In this document: one piece after another, positions 9,307 to 18,555 of the stretch
Position numbering within the stretch: position 1 is the first letter of the stretch
Layout of the letters: the number at the start of each line of letters is the position of its first letter
Origin: Pseudomonas mangrovi
GTDB lineage: Bacteria > Pseudomonadota > Gammaproteobacteria > Pseudomonadales > Pseudomonadaceae
NCBI RefSeq assembly: GCF_003052585.1
Contig: NZ_QASN01000002.1
Location: 310,001 to 374,000 of the forward strand
Length of the DNA: 64,000 bases
Direction of reading: 5' to 3'
Notes under the pieces: model-generated
Databases searched by the model: none
What the model saw: only the letters and a program-made list of their open reading frames with translations
Told to the model about the DNA's origin: nothing
Translations under genes and position numbers: made by a program

Positions 9307-11736
9307 TCAGGCGTTCTTCAATCGGCGCAGGTTGCCGATCACCGACTCCAGCGCCCGATCAAACAGCAGGGCGTCGTCGAGCAAACGCACCGCACCACGG
9401 CGGAATTCGACCGCCAACCCCATGCGCGTCTTCTCCATCACCTTCATGCCGGTGCGGTTGACGAAGATGAACTTGCCGGTGGGCTTGATGATCGCCGCCA
9501 GCTTGCAGCGCAGCTTGTGCTCTTCGTCTTCCTGGATCTCGACCCAGCTCCCGACACGTAACTCATCGACCTTGAGTACCGCCTCGTCATCGTCGGGCAG
9601 CGCAGCCTCCGGCTCCGCTGAGCGAGTCTCGCCAGGCGCCAACAGAACGATCTCCTCGACCACCTCGACCATCAAGGGAACATCGATCGGCTCGGGCTCG
9701 ATCACTTCCGGCTCTTCAGGCTCCTCCTCGATCGGCGGCAGCTCCAGCAGCGGCAAGGCAAGCTCTTCCTCTACCGGCTGATTGTTCCGTTCAGCCTCGG
9801 CAAGCCTTTCGGCGCGCTCCCGTGCCGCCAGCTCGGCCTGAGCAGCCTGCTCGGCACGCAGACGCGCACGCTCTTCACGCTCGCGCTGACGGCGAGCAGC
9901 ACGCTCCGCGTCCTCCATCTGCCGCTTGAAGCGCTGGAAAGCCTGCACGTGCAGCGCCTCCAGCTGACTGAAGAATTCCCCCGTGGCAAACGGATCAAAG
10001 GCCGCGCTGGACATCCCCTCACGCAGCGCCTTGAGCATGCCGGGCACCATTTCCAGCAGGCGCAGACGCGCCTCCGGCTCTTCGTGCGGCTCGACGCTCC
10101 AGATCAGATCATCCATGGTCGTCAGCACGGCCTGCCACTCTTCCGACTCGTTGCCATGCTTGAGACAGGTGAGCATCATCACCTTGCTCCAGGCCTCGCG
10201 CAGCAAGCGCACCACCACCTCCGGCAGCACCTTGCCGAGCAGGCGCTCATTCAGCGCGTGCTCGACTTCACGACGCGCCAGTTCGGCCTTGGCACTACCT
10301 TCCTCGGCATCACGGGTGCGCTGTTCGAGCAACTCGCTACGACGCCGCTCGTCACCGGTAAAGGCGAGGAAGTCGGCGAGCAGTTCCGAGAAGATCGACG
10401 AATCGTCGACGAAATCGTTCAGCAGACGCTGCACAATCTGCTCGATCTTCTGATAGAGGCTGTCGCGCTGGGCATCGTCATGAGCGCTCCAGCCGAGCGC
10501 GGCAGAAGCAATCTCGTTGAGGAGCCGGCGCGCCGGGTGGCTGCCACGACTGAAGAAAGTCTTGTCGACCACCGCCACCTTGAGCATGGGAATCTGCAGG
10601 CGGGCGATCAGCGCCTTGAGCGAGTCGGGCAGACTGCGGTCATCGAGAATGAACTCGAACAGCATCGACACCAGGTTGATGACGTCTTCATCAACCTCGC
10701 CGACCACCCGCGCCTTGCCACTTTTGGCACTGACCCGCTCTAGCAGACCGGCAAGCTGGCTGCGCAGATCGAAATCATCGCTTTCGGCGCTGACCGGAAC
10801 ACGTTGCTGCATATGCGAAAGCAGCCGCAGCAGATCATTGCTGCTGATCGGCAGCGAATCCCCGGCAATCTGACGAGACGGAGCAACCGAACCGCGCACC
10901 TGGACCAACAGCTCCTGCAACGCGCCGAACACCTCCTGCATGGTCTCGCCGGAGGCCTCGCCATCGAGCGATCCGTCAGAGCCACCCTGCGGGCTGCGGG
11001 CGGCGCCGCTGCGCGCCGCCGAAGGATTGCGGCGCACCGGCGCCGACTTGAGTTCGGGTAGCACACCCGCCGCCACCAGCGACTGGTTCGCTTCCGCGTA
11101 GAGCTGCTCGAGATCGGCCAAGACGTACTTTTCGAACAGCTTGAAGATGATCAGCTTGACCTTGATCTCGACGCCAAGGCGCCGACAGGAATCGACGAAA
11201 GCTTCGCACAGCATCCGCGGACCAAGCGGGTTGCTCTTGTCATCGATCTTCTTGCTGATGAGGGTGTTCAGTCGCGTAGTCAGATGGCCGAGCGGCACGC
11301 CGTCACGACTCATGACCTTGCCCACCATCGCATCGACCGCAACCGTCTCCTCCAGCTCCTCGTTCTGCACCAGCGACAGGCTGTCAGGCGCAACGGGATC
11401 AAGCTGCGGCTTGCCGATTTCGTATTGAGTCAGAGTGGAGAAGGTTTCGAAGACCTTCTGCAGAAAACCGCGCTCGATGCTCTTGCGCTTCAGACGCAGG
11501 TCACGCATGGCCTCGAAGAAAGCGTTCTGCTCGGCATTGCTTACCGCCCGGTCGGCCATCTGGAACAGCGAATCGTCGGCGTTGTCGAACAGCGCCTGCA
11601 TGGCTAGCTTGAGCTGCTGGGCAGCCTTGTCGCGCACCTGGGTAAGGGCCACGGGCAGTCTTCCTACCGGCGAAGTTTTCTGTTTCTCGGGTGCCGCTGA
11701 AGTCAGGCGCACCACATTATTCGCGTCGGTCTGCAT
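9307..11736 (-). CDS. DUF1631 family protein
   Basis: Large cytoplasmic protein of 809 residues belonging, by overall sequence and its place between ampD and nadC, to the DUF1631 family. The body is helical and charged. Around 600-650 there is a long arginine/glutamate/alanine-rich coiled coil (RRQREREERARLRAEQAAQ), then an acidic proline-rich linker. The last ~90 residues (KVDELRVGSWVEI onward) look like a small beta-barrel reminiscent of PilZ; that resemblance is my inference. GGAGG lies 8 bases before the ATG. It is transcribed alone, with its own -10 element upstream and a terminator downstream. No enzymatic role is known to me. Confidence 0.88.
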   Translation of the reverse strand: MQTDANNVVRLTSAAPEKQKTSPVGRLPVALTQVRDKAAQQLKLAMQALFDNADDSLFQMADRAVSNAEQNAFFEAMRDLRLKRKSIERGFLQKVFETFSTLTQYEIGKPQLDPVAPDSLSLVQNEELEETVAVDAMVGKVMSRDGVPLGHLTTRLNTLISKKIDDKSNPLGPRMLCEAFVDSCRRLGVEIKVKLIIFKLFEKYVLADLEQLYAEANQSLVAAGVLPELKSAPVRRNPSAARSGAARSPQGGSDGSLDGEASGETMQEVFGALQELLVQVRGSVAPSRQIAGDSLPISSNDLLRLLSHMQQRVPVSAESDDFDLRSQLAGLLERVSAKSGKARVVGEVDEDVINLVSMLFEFILDDRSLPDSLKALIARLQIPMLKVAVVDKTFFSRGSHPARRLLNEIASAALGWSAHDDAQRDSLYQKIEQIVQRLLNDFVDDSSIFSELLADFLAFTGDERRRSELLEQRTRDAEEGSAKAELARREVEHALNERLLGKVLPEVVVRLLREAWSKVMMLTCLKHGNESEEWQAVLTTMDDLIWSVEPHEEPEARLRLLEMVPGMLKALREGMSSAAFDPFATGEFFSQLEALHVQAFQRFKRQMEDAERAARRQREREERARLRAEQAAQAELAARERAERLAEAERNNQPVEEELALPLLELPPIEEEPEEPEVIEPEPIDVPLMVEVVEEIVLLAPGETRSAEPEAALPDDDEAVLKVDELRVGSWVEIQEDEEHKLRCKLAAIIKPTGKFIFVNRTGMKVMEKTRMGLAVEFRRGAVRLLDDALLFDRALESVIGNLRRLKNA

Positions 11737-12892
<1,156 letters not shown>

Positions 12893-12896
12893 GCGC

Positions 12897-14465
12897 TCAG
12901 CCGGTTTCGGACGGCGCCGCCAGATTCAGCTCCAGTTCGGCCCGCTCCACCCATTCATCGCCGAGCTCGCTGCGTACCGCGACGCCCAACTGACGGAAGT
13001 CGCTGACCTGCTTGACCAGGTTGCCACGACCCAACACCAGTTGATCACAGGCCTTGCGATACGCGTCCTGAGCCTTCTCCAGGCTTTTACCGACGCCATC
13101 CATGCTGCCCAGAAAGCTACGCAATTTGTCGTAGACCCGCCCTGCCCTGTCCGCCAGCTCCGCGGCGTGCCTGCTCTGATCCTCGAAGCGCCAGAGCTGG
13201 CGAACGATGTTGAGACTGGTAAGCAGGGTCGTGGGCGTCGCCACCAGCACGTTCTGCTCGATGGCCTTCTGGAACAGACCTTCGTCGGCCTTCAATGCGT
13301 CGACGAACGCCGATTCGATGGGCACGAACATGAACACCATCTCCGGGGCATTCAGCCCGGGCAACGCATAGTAGTGGCGTTCGGCGAGTTCGCGGATGCG
13401 CTCGGCGAACGCCCGCACGTGCTCGGCCAGCGCCAGCTTGCGCTCGACCTCGTCCTCGGCATTGACGTAGCGGGTGTAGGCATTCAGGGACACCTTGGCG
13501 TCGATCACCAGATGTTTGCCCTGCGGCAGCTGGATGATCGCATCCGGGCGCCGACGCCCCTCCTCACCCTCGAAACTGACTTCGCGATGGTAGTCGCGCC
13601 CGGCCACCAGCCCGGATCGGTCGAGCACGTTCTCCAGGATCAGCTCGCCCCAGTTGCCCTGCATCTTCTTCTGCCCCTTGAGCGCCGTGGTCAGCTCTTG
13701 CGCCTCATGGGTGATCTGGCGGTTCAGCTCCTGCAACTGGCGCAACTCCTGCGCCAACGACGCCTGCTGCTGGGCGTCCTTGTGGTGGATGTCTTCAACG
13801 CGCGCGCGAAAGCCCTCTATCTGTTCGCGGAACGGTTTGAGCATGCCATCCAGAGACTGCTGGCTACTCAGCGTGAAGGCCTGGCCGCGCGCCTCGAAGA
13901 TTCGTCCAGCCAGCTGCTCGAACTCCATCTTCAACTGTTCGCGGCTGTCCTTGAGCAACTGCTGCTGCTCGAGAAAATGCAGTTCCTTCTGCGCCACGGT
14001 GCTGTGCAGAGTGGCGTACTCACGGGACAGCTCGGCGTGCTCAAGTTGCGCCTTTGCCAACGCCGCCTGCATTAGCGCAGCGCTTTCTGCAGCGCTCTGC
14101 TGCTGCAGACGCAGCTCGTTCACCTGGGCACGCGAAGCCTCGGCCAGACTGTGACTGTCGCGCAGCTGCAGATTCAGCTGGCGCACCTCATCGCGCGCAG
14201 TGCGCAACTCATCCGCCAGCACCTGGGTGTGCGCAAGGCGCTGTTCGGCATGGGCGCGCTCGACCCGTATCTCAGCCTGCAGCTCAAGGCACAGCTGCTG
14301 CGACGCGACCAGCTCCTGACGCTGCTGGATTCGCGCGCCACCCTGCAGGCGCAGCTGCCGGTACTGCCAGGCAAGCACTGCGATCAGCCCCACGAAAAGC
14401 AGCAGCACCAGCGCCAGTTCGACAGGAGTAAGGATAAAGGGCGTCATCAGGGATTCCGGATTCAT
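12897..14465 (-). CDS. rmuC: DNA recombination protein RmuC
   Basis: RmuC homologue of 522 residues. One N-terminal membrane segment (about 14-33) is followed by a long coiled coil (about 40-260) and the RmuC domain (about 265-480), with GNWGELILENVLDRSGL and the nuclease-like stretch RRPDAIIQLP...LVIDAKVSLNAY. In E. coli rmuC loss raises recombination at inverted repeats. Two starts are possible: ATG at 14465, or ATG at 14447 (MTPFIL), which has GGA 7 bases upstream. It converges on nadC. Confidence 0.96.
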   Translation of the reverse strand: MNPESLMTPFILTPVELALVLLLFVGLIAVLAWQYRQLRLQGGARIQQRQELVASQQLCLELQAEIRVERAHAEQRLAHTQVLADELRTARDEVRQLNLQLRDSHSLAEASRAQVNELRLQQQSAAESAALMQAALAKAQLEHAELSREYATLHSTVAQKELHFLEQQQLLKDSREQLKMEFEQLAGRIFEARGQAFTLSSQQSLDGMLKPFREQIEGFRARVEDIHHKDAQQQASLAQELRQLQELNRQITHEAQELTTALKGQKKMQGNWGELILENVLDRSGLVAGRDYHREVSFEGEEGRRRPDAIIQLPQGKHLVIDAKVSLNAYTRYVNAEDEVERKLALAEHVRAFAERIRELAERHYYALPGLNAPEMVFMFVPIESAFVDALKADEGLFQKAIEQNVLVATPTTLLTSLNIVRQLWRFEDQSRHAAELADRAGRVYDKLRSFLGSMDGVGKSLEKAQDAYRKACDQLVLGRGNLVKQVSDFRQLGVAVRSELGDEWVERAELELNLAAPSETG

Positions 14466-14557
14466 CGCCTGCAGGCGGCAGGGCTAGCCCCGACAAGATA
14501 TGTAGCCCGACGCCCCAGGTCCACCGCGCGGACAGTACACCTGTAAGGTTTTGGTAC

Positions 14558-14635
14558 GGGTTGCAACTTGAATCGACCTCTCGGCGGGCGGAGGCGAACG
14601 ATGCGACGACAGCGCGGGTCAACCCCTTGCAACCC
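14558..14635. repeat. Long-range inverted repeat before csbD-like gene
   Basis: GGGTTGCAA at 14558-14566 and its exact reverse complement TTGCAACCC at 14627-14635 flank 60 bases in the rmuC/CsbD intergenic space. The right arm ends 20 bases before the CsbD start. It may be a regulatory stem or paired binding sites; function unknown. Confidence 0.45.
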
Positions 14636-14655
14636 ACTGACACATGAGGTCCACC

Positions 14656-14847
14656 ATGGGCAGCACAGCAGACAAGATCAAGGGCAACACCAACGAAGCC
14701 GTCGGCAAGATCAAGCAGGGCGTCGGCGAAGCCACCGATAATCCGCGCCTGAAAGGCGAAGGCCAGGGCCAGGAAATCAAGGGCAAGGGCCAGCAGGTCA
14801 AGGGCGAAGTGAAAAATACTGTCAAGAAGGGCGTCGACAAGCTCTGA
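14656..14847 (+). CDS. CsbD-family stress protein
   Basis: Small hydrophilic protein of 63 residues with the CsbD signature: MGSTADKIKGNTNEAVGKIKQ, GEGQGQEIKGKGQQVKGEVKN, rich in Gly, Lys, Glu and Asn and predicted to be flexible. The ATG at 14656 is preferred over 14644 because GAGGT lies 6 bases before it and CsbD proteins begin at this point. CsbD members are general-stress proteins of unknown activity. A strong terminator follows at once, so it is a monocistronic unit. It converges on the KGG stress gene. Confidence 0.92.
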   Translation: MGSTADKIKGNTNEAVGKIKQGVGEATDNPRLKGEGQGQEIKGKGQQVKGEVKNTVKKGVDKL

Positions 14848-14864
14848 CCGCGACTTTGACAGCA

Positions 14865-14900
14865 AAAGAAGGGCGACTCTGAATGGGGTCGCCCTTCTTT
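14865..14900 (+). terminator. Rho-independent terminator of the CsbD gene
   Basis: AAAGAAGGGCGAC (14865-14877) pairs perfectly with GTCGCCCTTCTTT (14888-14900) over a 10-base loop, followed by ATTTC. The A-rich left flank could also make it work on the minus strand. Confidence 0.92.
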
Positions 14901-14991
14901 ATTTCAGTCATCAGCGGATTTACCGATGAAAGCCGCTGATGACTGCCGGCCGCTCCAGGTGCCGGACATTCAGCCGGCCAGCTCCAGGCCG

Positions 14992-15162
14992 CTAGTTGCG
15001 ACCACCGCCGTGGCTGTTCTGGCCACCCTTGCGCCCGGCTTCAGAGGCGCGTTGCGGATCATTGGCAAAATTGCCACCACTGTTGTGACCGCCCTTGCGG
15101 CCAGCTTCTGCCGCTTTCTCACGATCATTGGCGAAGTTGCCGGGATTGCTGTGACGGGGCAT
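14992..15162 (-). CDS. KGG-repeat stress-induced protein
   Basis: 56-residue hydrophilic protein with two copies of the motif GNFANDxxxAxEAGRKGGxNS (first near 7-29, second near 30-51), the hallmark of the Con-10/GsiB-like KGG family of stress-induced proteins. The start at 15162 (MPRHSNPGN) is set by GGAGGT 6 bases upstream; the frame extends further to 15207 without family resemblance. It faces the CsbD gene tail to tail, making a small stress-protein pair. Molecular function unknown; a hydrophilin-like protective role is inferred from composition. Confidence 0.9.
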   Translation of the reverse strand: MPRHSNPGNFANDREKAAEAGRKGGHNSGGNFANDPQRASEAGRKGGQNSHGGGRN

Positions 15163-15363
15163 AGGTACCTCCACAGATGCTGGTTGGGGGACCTCGATGG
15201 AAATCACCGGGGCTCGCAGAATCCGAGGGGTGCGCGGGATACCTAGTTCCTGTCATTCGGAAGGACGGCCGCCCGCCGGACGAATGGATGAAGGCACTTT
15301 GCAGCCACCCGCTACCGCCCGTCCGGATAGTCCTGCGCCAGCACTGCACAGGCGGTGCCACGG

Positions 15364-15891
15364 TCACGCCCGCTCGCTGCAACGTGACTCGTAGCTGGGC
15401 GCTGCCTGTATCCCGACCGCCGCACACAATGCCAGAACCCGCTGCAGATCCTCGGCGTACACCAGCACCGCCTGGAACTCGTCATCCAGCGGCACACTGA
15501 AGTCCATCAGCACATAACCGCCTTTTTCCGGATAGAGCGCAGACAGCTGCACCTGAATCCTGCGCAGGGCGGTCAGCACATCGGCCTTGGCCAGTTGCCT
15601 GGGCTTGAGGGTGAAACTGACCTGGGGCCCGAACGAGGACTGGATCTGCTCGAGCAGATCGTCGAGGCGGTCGGCCTGAAACAGCACCGTCTCCGGCAGG
15701 CTGCCGACCACCACCCACTCGCCGAGCGGAATCGGAAAGCTGTCGTCGTAGTTGATATCCGGGTTGTCGCGCAGGAAACCTTGCGCATCGGCGTAGGCAC
15801 GCGCCGCCTCGTCAGCGATGCGCTCGATTTCGTCCTCACCCAGGCACCCGGAGCTGATGCCGGCGATCAGCTCGCTCAACTGACTCTTCAT
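15364..15891 (-). CDS. Conserved hypothetical cytoplasmic protein
   Basis: 175 residues from MKSQLSELIAG, acidic and without signal peptide or membrane segment. I do not recognise the family. It starts with a helical segment (SELIAGISSGCLGEDEIERIADEAARAY), has a central PLGEWVVVGSLPETVLFQADRLDDLLEQI, and a C-terminal part with short beta-strand-like stretches (GGYVLMDFSV, FQAVLVYAEDL). The start at 15891 has AAGAGA upstream; a longer frame reaches 15948. It is divergent from the WYL regulator with 131 bases between. The 157 bases on its 3' side hold no gene. Confidence 0.75.
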   Translation of the reverse strand: MKSQLSELIAGISSGCLGEDEIERIADEAARAYADAQGFLRDNPDINYDDSFPIPLGEWVVVGSLPETVLFQADRLDDLLEQIQSSFGPQVSFTLKPRQLAKADVLTALRRIQVQLSALYPEKGGYVLMDFSVPLDDEFQAVLVYAEDLQRVLALCAAVGIQAAPSYESRCSERA

Positions 15892-15956
15892 TCTCTTCGA
15901 CTCCGCGGCAGGGGCCGGCATTATCCACCAGCCTCGAGCCATACGCACCCGCGCGC

Positions 15957-16013
15957 TTGATTCAACTCATGGCGACATGTAATTTTGCACGACACATAGG
16001 CATGTCACGACAC
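15957..16013 (+). promoter_or_regulatory. Promoter and candidate operator of the WYL regulator
   Basis: TTGATT (15957-15962) could be a -35, with an AT-rich -10 region around 15978-15985. GACATG (15974-15979) and CATGTC (16001-16006) form an inverted repeat with a 21-base gap; with flanks GCGACATGT and GCATGTCAC 7 of 9 positions agree. CACGACAC also occurs twice in direct orientation (15988-15995 and 16006-16013). The arms straddle the expected transcription start, fitting autoregulation. Confidence 0.45.
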
Positions 16014-16022
16014 GGGAGCTCC

Positions 16023-16895
16023 ATGAAGCGCAAGCAGTCCATCACCCAGATCCGCTGGGATCTGGCCCTGCGCTATCGCCTCATCGAAACCGTCGCCTGG
16101 TGGGAAGGTCGCCTGACCACCGGCCATCTGATGCAGAGCTTCGGCATCAGCCGGCAGCAGGCGTCCAAGGACATCAACACCTACATCAACGACTACGCGC
16201 CGAAGAATCTGGTCTACGACAAGCACCTCAAGGGCTACAAACCCTCGCACCAGTTCCAGCCGCTGTTCATCGACGCCAGCGCCAGCGCCTACCTGCACAT
16301 GCTCGATCAGAACCGCGAACGCGCCCCGCACATCGAGGGCCTGGCACTGGCCTATGCACACACCGAGGTACTGCAGGTGCCGGATCGCAGCGTTCGCCCG
16401 GAGGTCCTGCGGCCGATTCTGCGCGCCTGCCGCGAGCAGCTGCGCCTGGAGACCGACTACGTTTCCTTCACCACGCCGATCGCCGAGCAGCGCGTCATGG
16501 TGCCGCACACCCTTGTCTACACCGGCATGCGCTGGCACGTTCGCGCCTACTGCGAAAAGCACCGCGACTTCCGCGACTTCGTCCTCAGTCGCTTCCGCGG
16601 CGAGCCGGACATCATCGATGAGTCAAGCCTCGGCGCGGGGCAGGACAGCGCCTGGAACACCGCGGTGGAAGTAGTCTTCGAGCCCGACTCGCGACTCAAG
16701 CCAGCGCAAAGGCAGATCATCGAAAGCGACTACGGCATGCAGGATGGCCAGTTGCGGGTGCCCAGCCGAGGTGCCCTGGTGCAATATGTGTTGCAGCGTT
16801 ACCAGATCGACCCGACCAAACTGCAGACCCGCGCCACGGCCCAACAGCTGGTGGTCGCCAATCTCGATCAACTGCGCACCTGGCTCTACGACTAG
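16023..16895 (+). CDS. WYL-domain transcriptional regulator, BrxR/CapW-like
   Basis: Transcription factor of 290 residues. A winged helix-turn-helix (about 12-75; GRLTTGHLMQSFGISRQQAS) is followed by a WYL domain (about 125-195) and a WCX-like C-terminal part (about 215-288). In place of the canonical W-Y-L it has W171-H172-V173 followed by RAYCEKHRDFRDFVLSRFRG, which I associate with the BrxR/CapW group of phage-defence-linked repressors. The start at 16023 has GGGAGC 6 bases upstream; the upstream 22 codons cover the candidate operator. It lies 27 bases ahead of a dsbA-like gene and may be co-transcribed with it. No defence genes are adjacent. Confidence 0.85.
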   Translation: MKRKQSITQIRWDLALRYRLIETVAWWEGRLTTGHLMQSFGISRQQASKDINTYINDYAPKNLVYDKHLKGYKPSHQFQPLFIDASASAYLHMLDQNRERAPHIEGLALAYAHTEVLQVPDRSVRPEVLRPILRACREQLRLETDYVSFTTPIAEQRVMVPHTLVYTGMRWHVRAYCEKHRDFRDFVLSRFRGEPDIIDESSLGAGQDSAWNTAVEVVFEPDSRLKPAQRQIIESDYGMQDGQLRVPSRGALVQYVLQRYQIDPTKLQTRATAQQLVVANLDQLRTWLYD

Positions 16896-16922
16896 CCAGC
16901 GCGCCCCTAAATAGGAAAAGCC

Positions 16923-17582
16923 ATGAAGCGCCTGCTTACCTCCCTGTTCCTGCTCGCCGGCCTGTCGTTCGCTGGCCTGACCAGCGCTGCGGATTACGAA
17001 CGTCTGGAAAAACCGGTAGCCCCCGAGACCGCTCCCGGCCGGGTGGTGGTGCAGCAGTTCCTCTGGCATCGCTGCATCCACTGCTACCACCTGGAACCGG
17101 ACGTGGACCGCTGGCTGGCGGAGAGCAAGCCCGGCTTCATCGAGTTCGAGCGCGTGCCGGTCGTCTGGGACCGCGCCCAGTTCGAGCAGAGTTCGTACTA
17201 CGGCCTGGCCAAGGTGATGCGCGCCAACGGTGAGCTCAGCGACGAGCAGGTCGAGGAAATCAATGCCGGACTCTTCACCCTGAACTTCGTCGACAAGAAG
17301 GAGTTCAATGCCGCCAACGTCTATCCGCTGTTCGAGGCACACGGCATCAAGACCCTGGAGTCTTTCAACGAACGCCTGGCATCGGAGGCGGTGGAGGCGC
17401 AGCGCATGCGCTCCTATGAGCTGACGCGCAGCTATCAGATCCGCGGCGTACCGATGTTTGTCGTCAACGGCAAGTACGTGGTCGGCCTCGACACACTGGA
17501 AGGCGAACGCTCGCCGGACAAGCTGTTTGCCACCATCAACCGTCTTGCCAAACAGGAACTGGACCGCCAGAAGCGTCCCTGA
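16923..17582 (+). CDS. DsbA-like thiol:disulfide interchange protein with CIHC active site
   Basis: Periplasmic thioredoxin-fold oxidoreductase of 219 residues. It has a signal peptide (about 1-22, cut near TSA-ADYE), an active site Cys51-Ile52-His53-Cys54 (WHRCIHCYHLEP), an inserted helical domain, and the cis-proline loop Val176-Pro177 (RGVPMFVVNGKY). Classical DsbA has CPHC; Ile replaces Pro here, which in thioredoxin-fold proteins shifts redox potential. It sits 27 bases after the WYL regulator and 39 bases before the Tsx-like gene. It is likely a paralogue of the main DsbA rather than the housekeeping copy; substrate unknown. Confidence 0.93.
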   Translation: MKRLLTSLFLLAGLSFAGLTSAADYERLEKPVAPETAPGRVVVQQFLWHRCIHCYHLEPDVDRWLAESKPGFIEFERVPVVWDRAQFEQSSYYGLAKVMRANGELSDEQVEEINAGLFTLNFVDKKEFNAANVYPLFEAHGIKTLESFNERLASEAVEAQRMRSYELTRSYQIRGVPMFVVNGKYVVGLDTLEGERSPDKLFATINRLAKQELDRQKRP

Positions 17583-17621
17583 GCCCCAATCAGCGAATTC
17601 GACAGATCTCAAAGGTCCTGC

Positions 17622-18425
17622 ATGAAGCCCATCATCTCCCTGCTGCTCGGCGCCCTCTGCGCCACCACTGCCACCTCGACCCTGGCGGATGGCCCGCTGC
17701 ACTGGCAGAGCAACAGCCTCACCTACCTGTACGGCCACGACTACAAGATCGATCCGGGGATCCAGCAGACACTGACCTTCGAGCATGCCAGCGGCTGGAA
17801 CATCGGCGACCTGTTCGTCTTCGTCGATTCCATCCACTACAACGGCGGGCGCAACGGGGCCGCTGACGAACGCACCTTCTACGGCGAGATCAGCCCGCGA
17901 CTGTCGTTCGGCAAGTTGTTCGACACCCCGCTGCAGGTGGGTCCGATCAAGGACGTGCTGCTGGCGATGACCTACGAGTTCGGCGAGGACGACGTCGAGG
18001 CCTATCTGATCGGCCCCGGTTTCGATCTCGACCTGCCCGGCTTCGACTACTTCTCGCTGAACTTCTACCGTCGCGAAACCGATGGCTCGCGTCCCGGCAG
18101 CGGCGTCTGGCAGATCACCCCGGTGTGGAGCTACACCGTCCCGCTCGGCCGCTCGGACCTGCTGATCGACGGCTTCATGGACTGGGTGGTGGACAACGAC
18201 GAGAACCGCCGTGGCAGCTACCAGGCCAACCTGCACTTCAACCCGCAGATCAAGTACGACCTGGGCAAGGCACTGGCCTGGGGCGAGAAGCAGTTCTACG
18301 TCGGCATCGAGTACGACTACTGGAAGAACAAGTACGGGATCAAGGACGACGGCTTCGTCAGCCGCAACTTCGTCGGCAAGACCGACCAGAACACCGCAAG
18401 CCTGCTGCTCAAGGCGCACTTCTGA
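17622..18425 (+). CDS. Tsx/OmpK-like outer-membrane channel
   Basis: Outer-membrane beta-barrel of 267 residues. A signal peptide covers about 1-22 (TSTLA-DGPLHW). Alternating aromatic/hydrophobic strands run through the mature part and it ends in the barrel-assembly signature phenylalanine (LLLKAHF). The N-terminal SNSLTYLYGHDYKIDPG and the FDYFSLNFYRRE strand match the nucleoside-specific channel-forming Tsx/OmpK family. It closes a closely spaced set with the WYL regulator and the DsbA-like gene. Tsx proteins pass nucleosides and serve as phage/colicin receptors in enterics; ligand here is unproven. A GC-rich hairpin follows. Confidence 0.88.
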   Translation: MKPIISLLLGALCATTATSTLADGPLHWQSNSLTYLYGHDYKIDPGIQQTLTFEHASGWNIGDLFVFVDSIHYNGGRNGAADERTFYGEISPRLSFGKLFDTPLQVGPIKDVLLAMTYEFGEDDVEAYLIGPGFDLDLPGFDYFSLNFYRRETDGSRPGSGVWQITPVWSYTVPLGRSDLLIDGFMDWVVDNDENRRGSYQANLHFNPQIKYDLGKALAWGEKQFYVGIEYDYWKNKYGIKDDGFVSRNFVGKTDQNTASLLLKAHF

Positions 18426-18433
18426 TCCCTCTG

Positions 18434-18461
18434 CGGCAGCGGCTCGCCAGGGCCGCTGCCG
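18434..18461 (+). terminator. Strong hairpin after the Tsx-like gene
   Basis: CGGCAGCGGC (18434-18443) pairs perfectly with GCCGCTGCCG (18452-18461) over an 8-base loop, 9 bases after the stop codon. There is no T-tract, so it may be a 3'-end stabiliser or weak terminator. Confidence 0.55.
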
Positions 18462-18555
18462 AATCCCCGCATTTCCCTGGTGCTGTGACAACCTTCCGTG
18501 ACGCCCGCCGGCCAGCGCCCTATGCTGCCGGCTCACCTCGTTCAGGGAAGATCAC

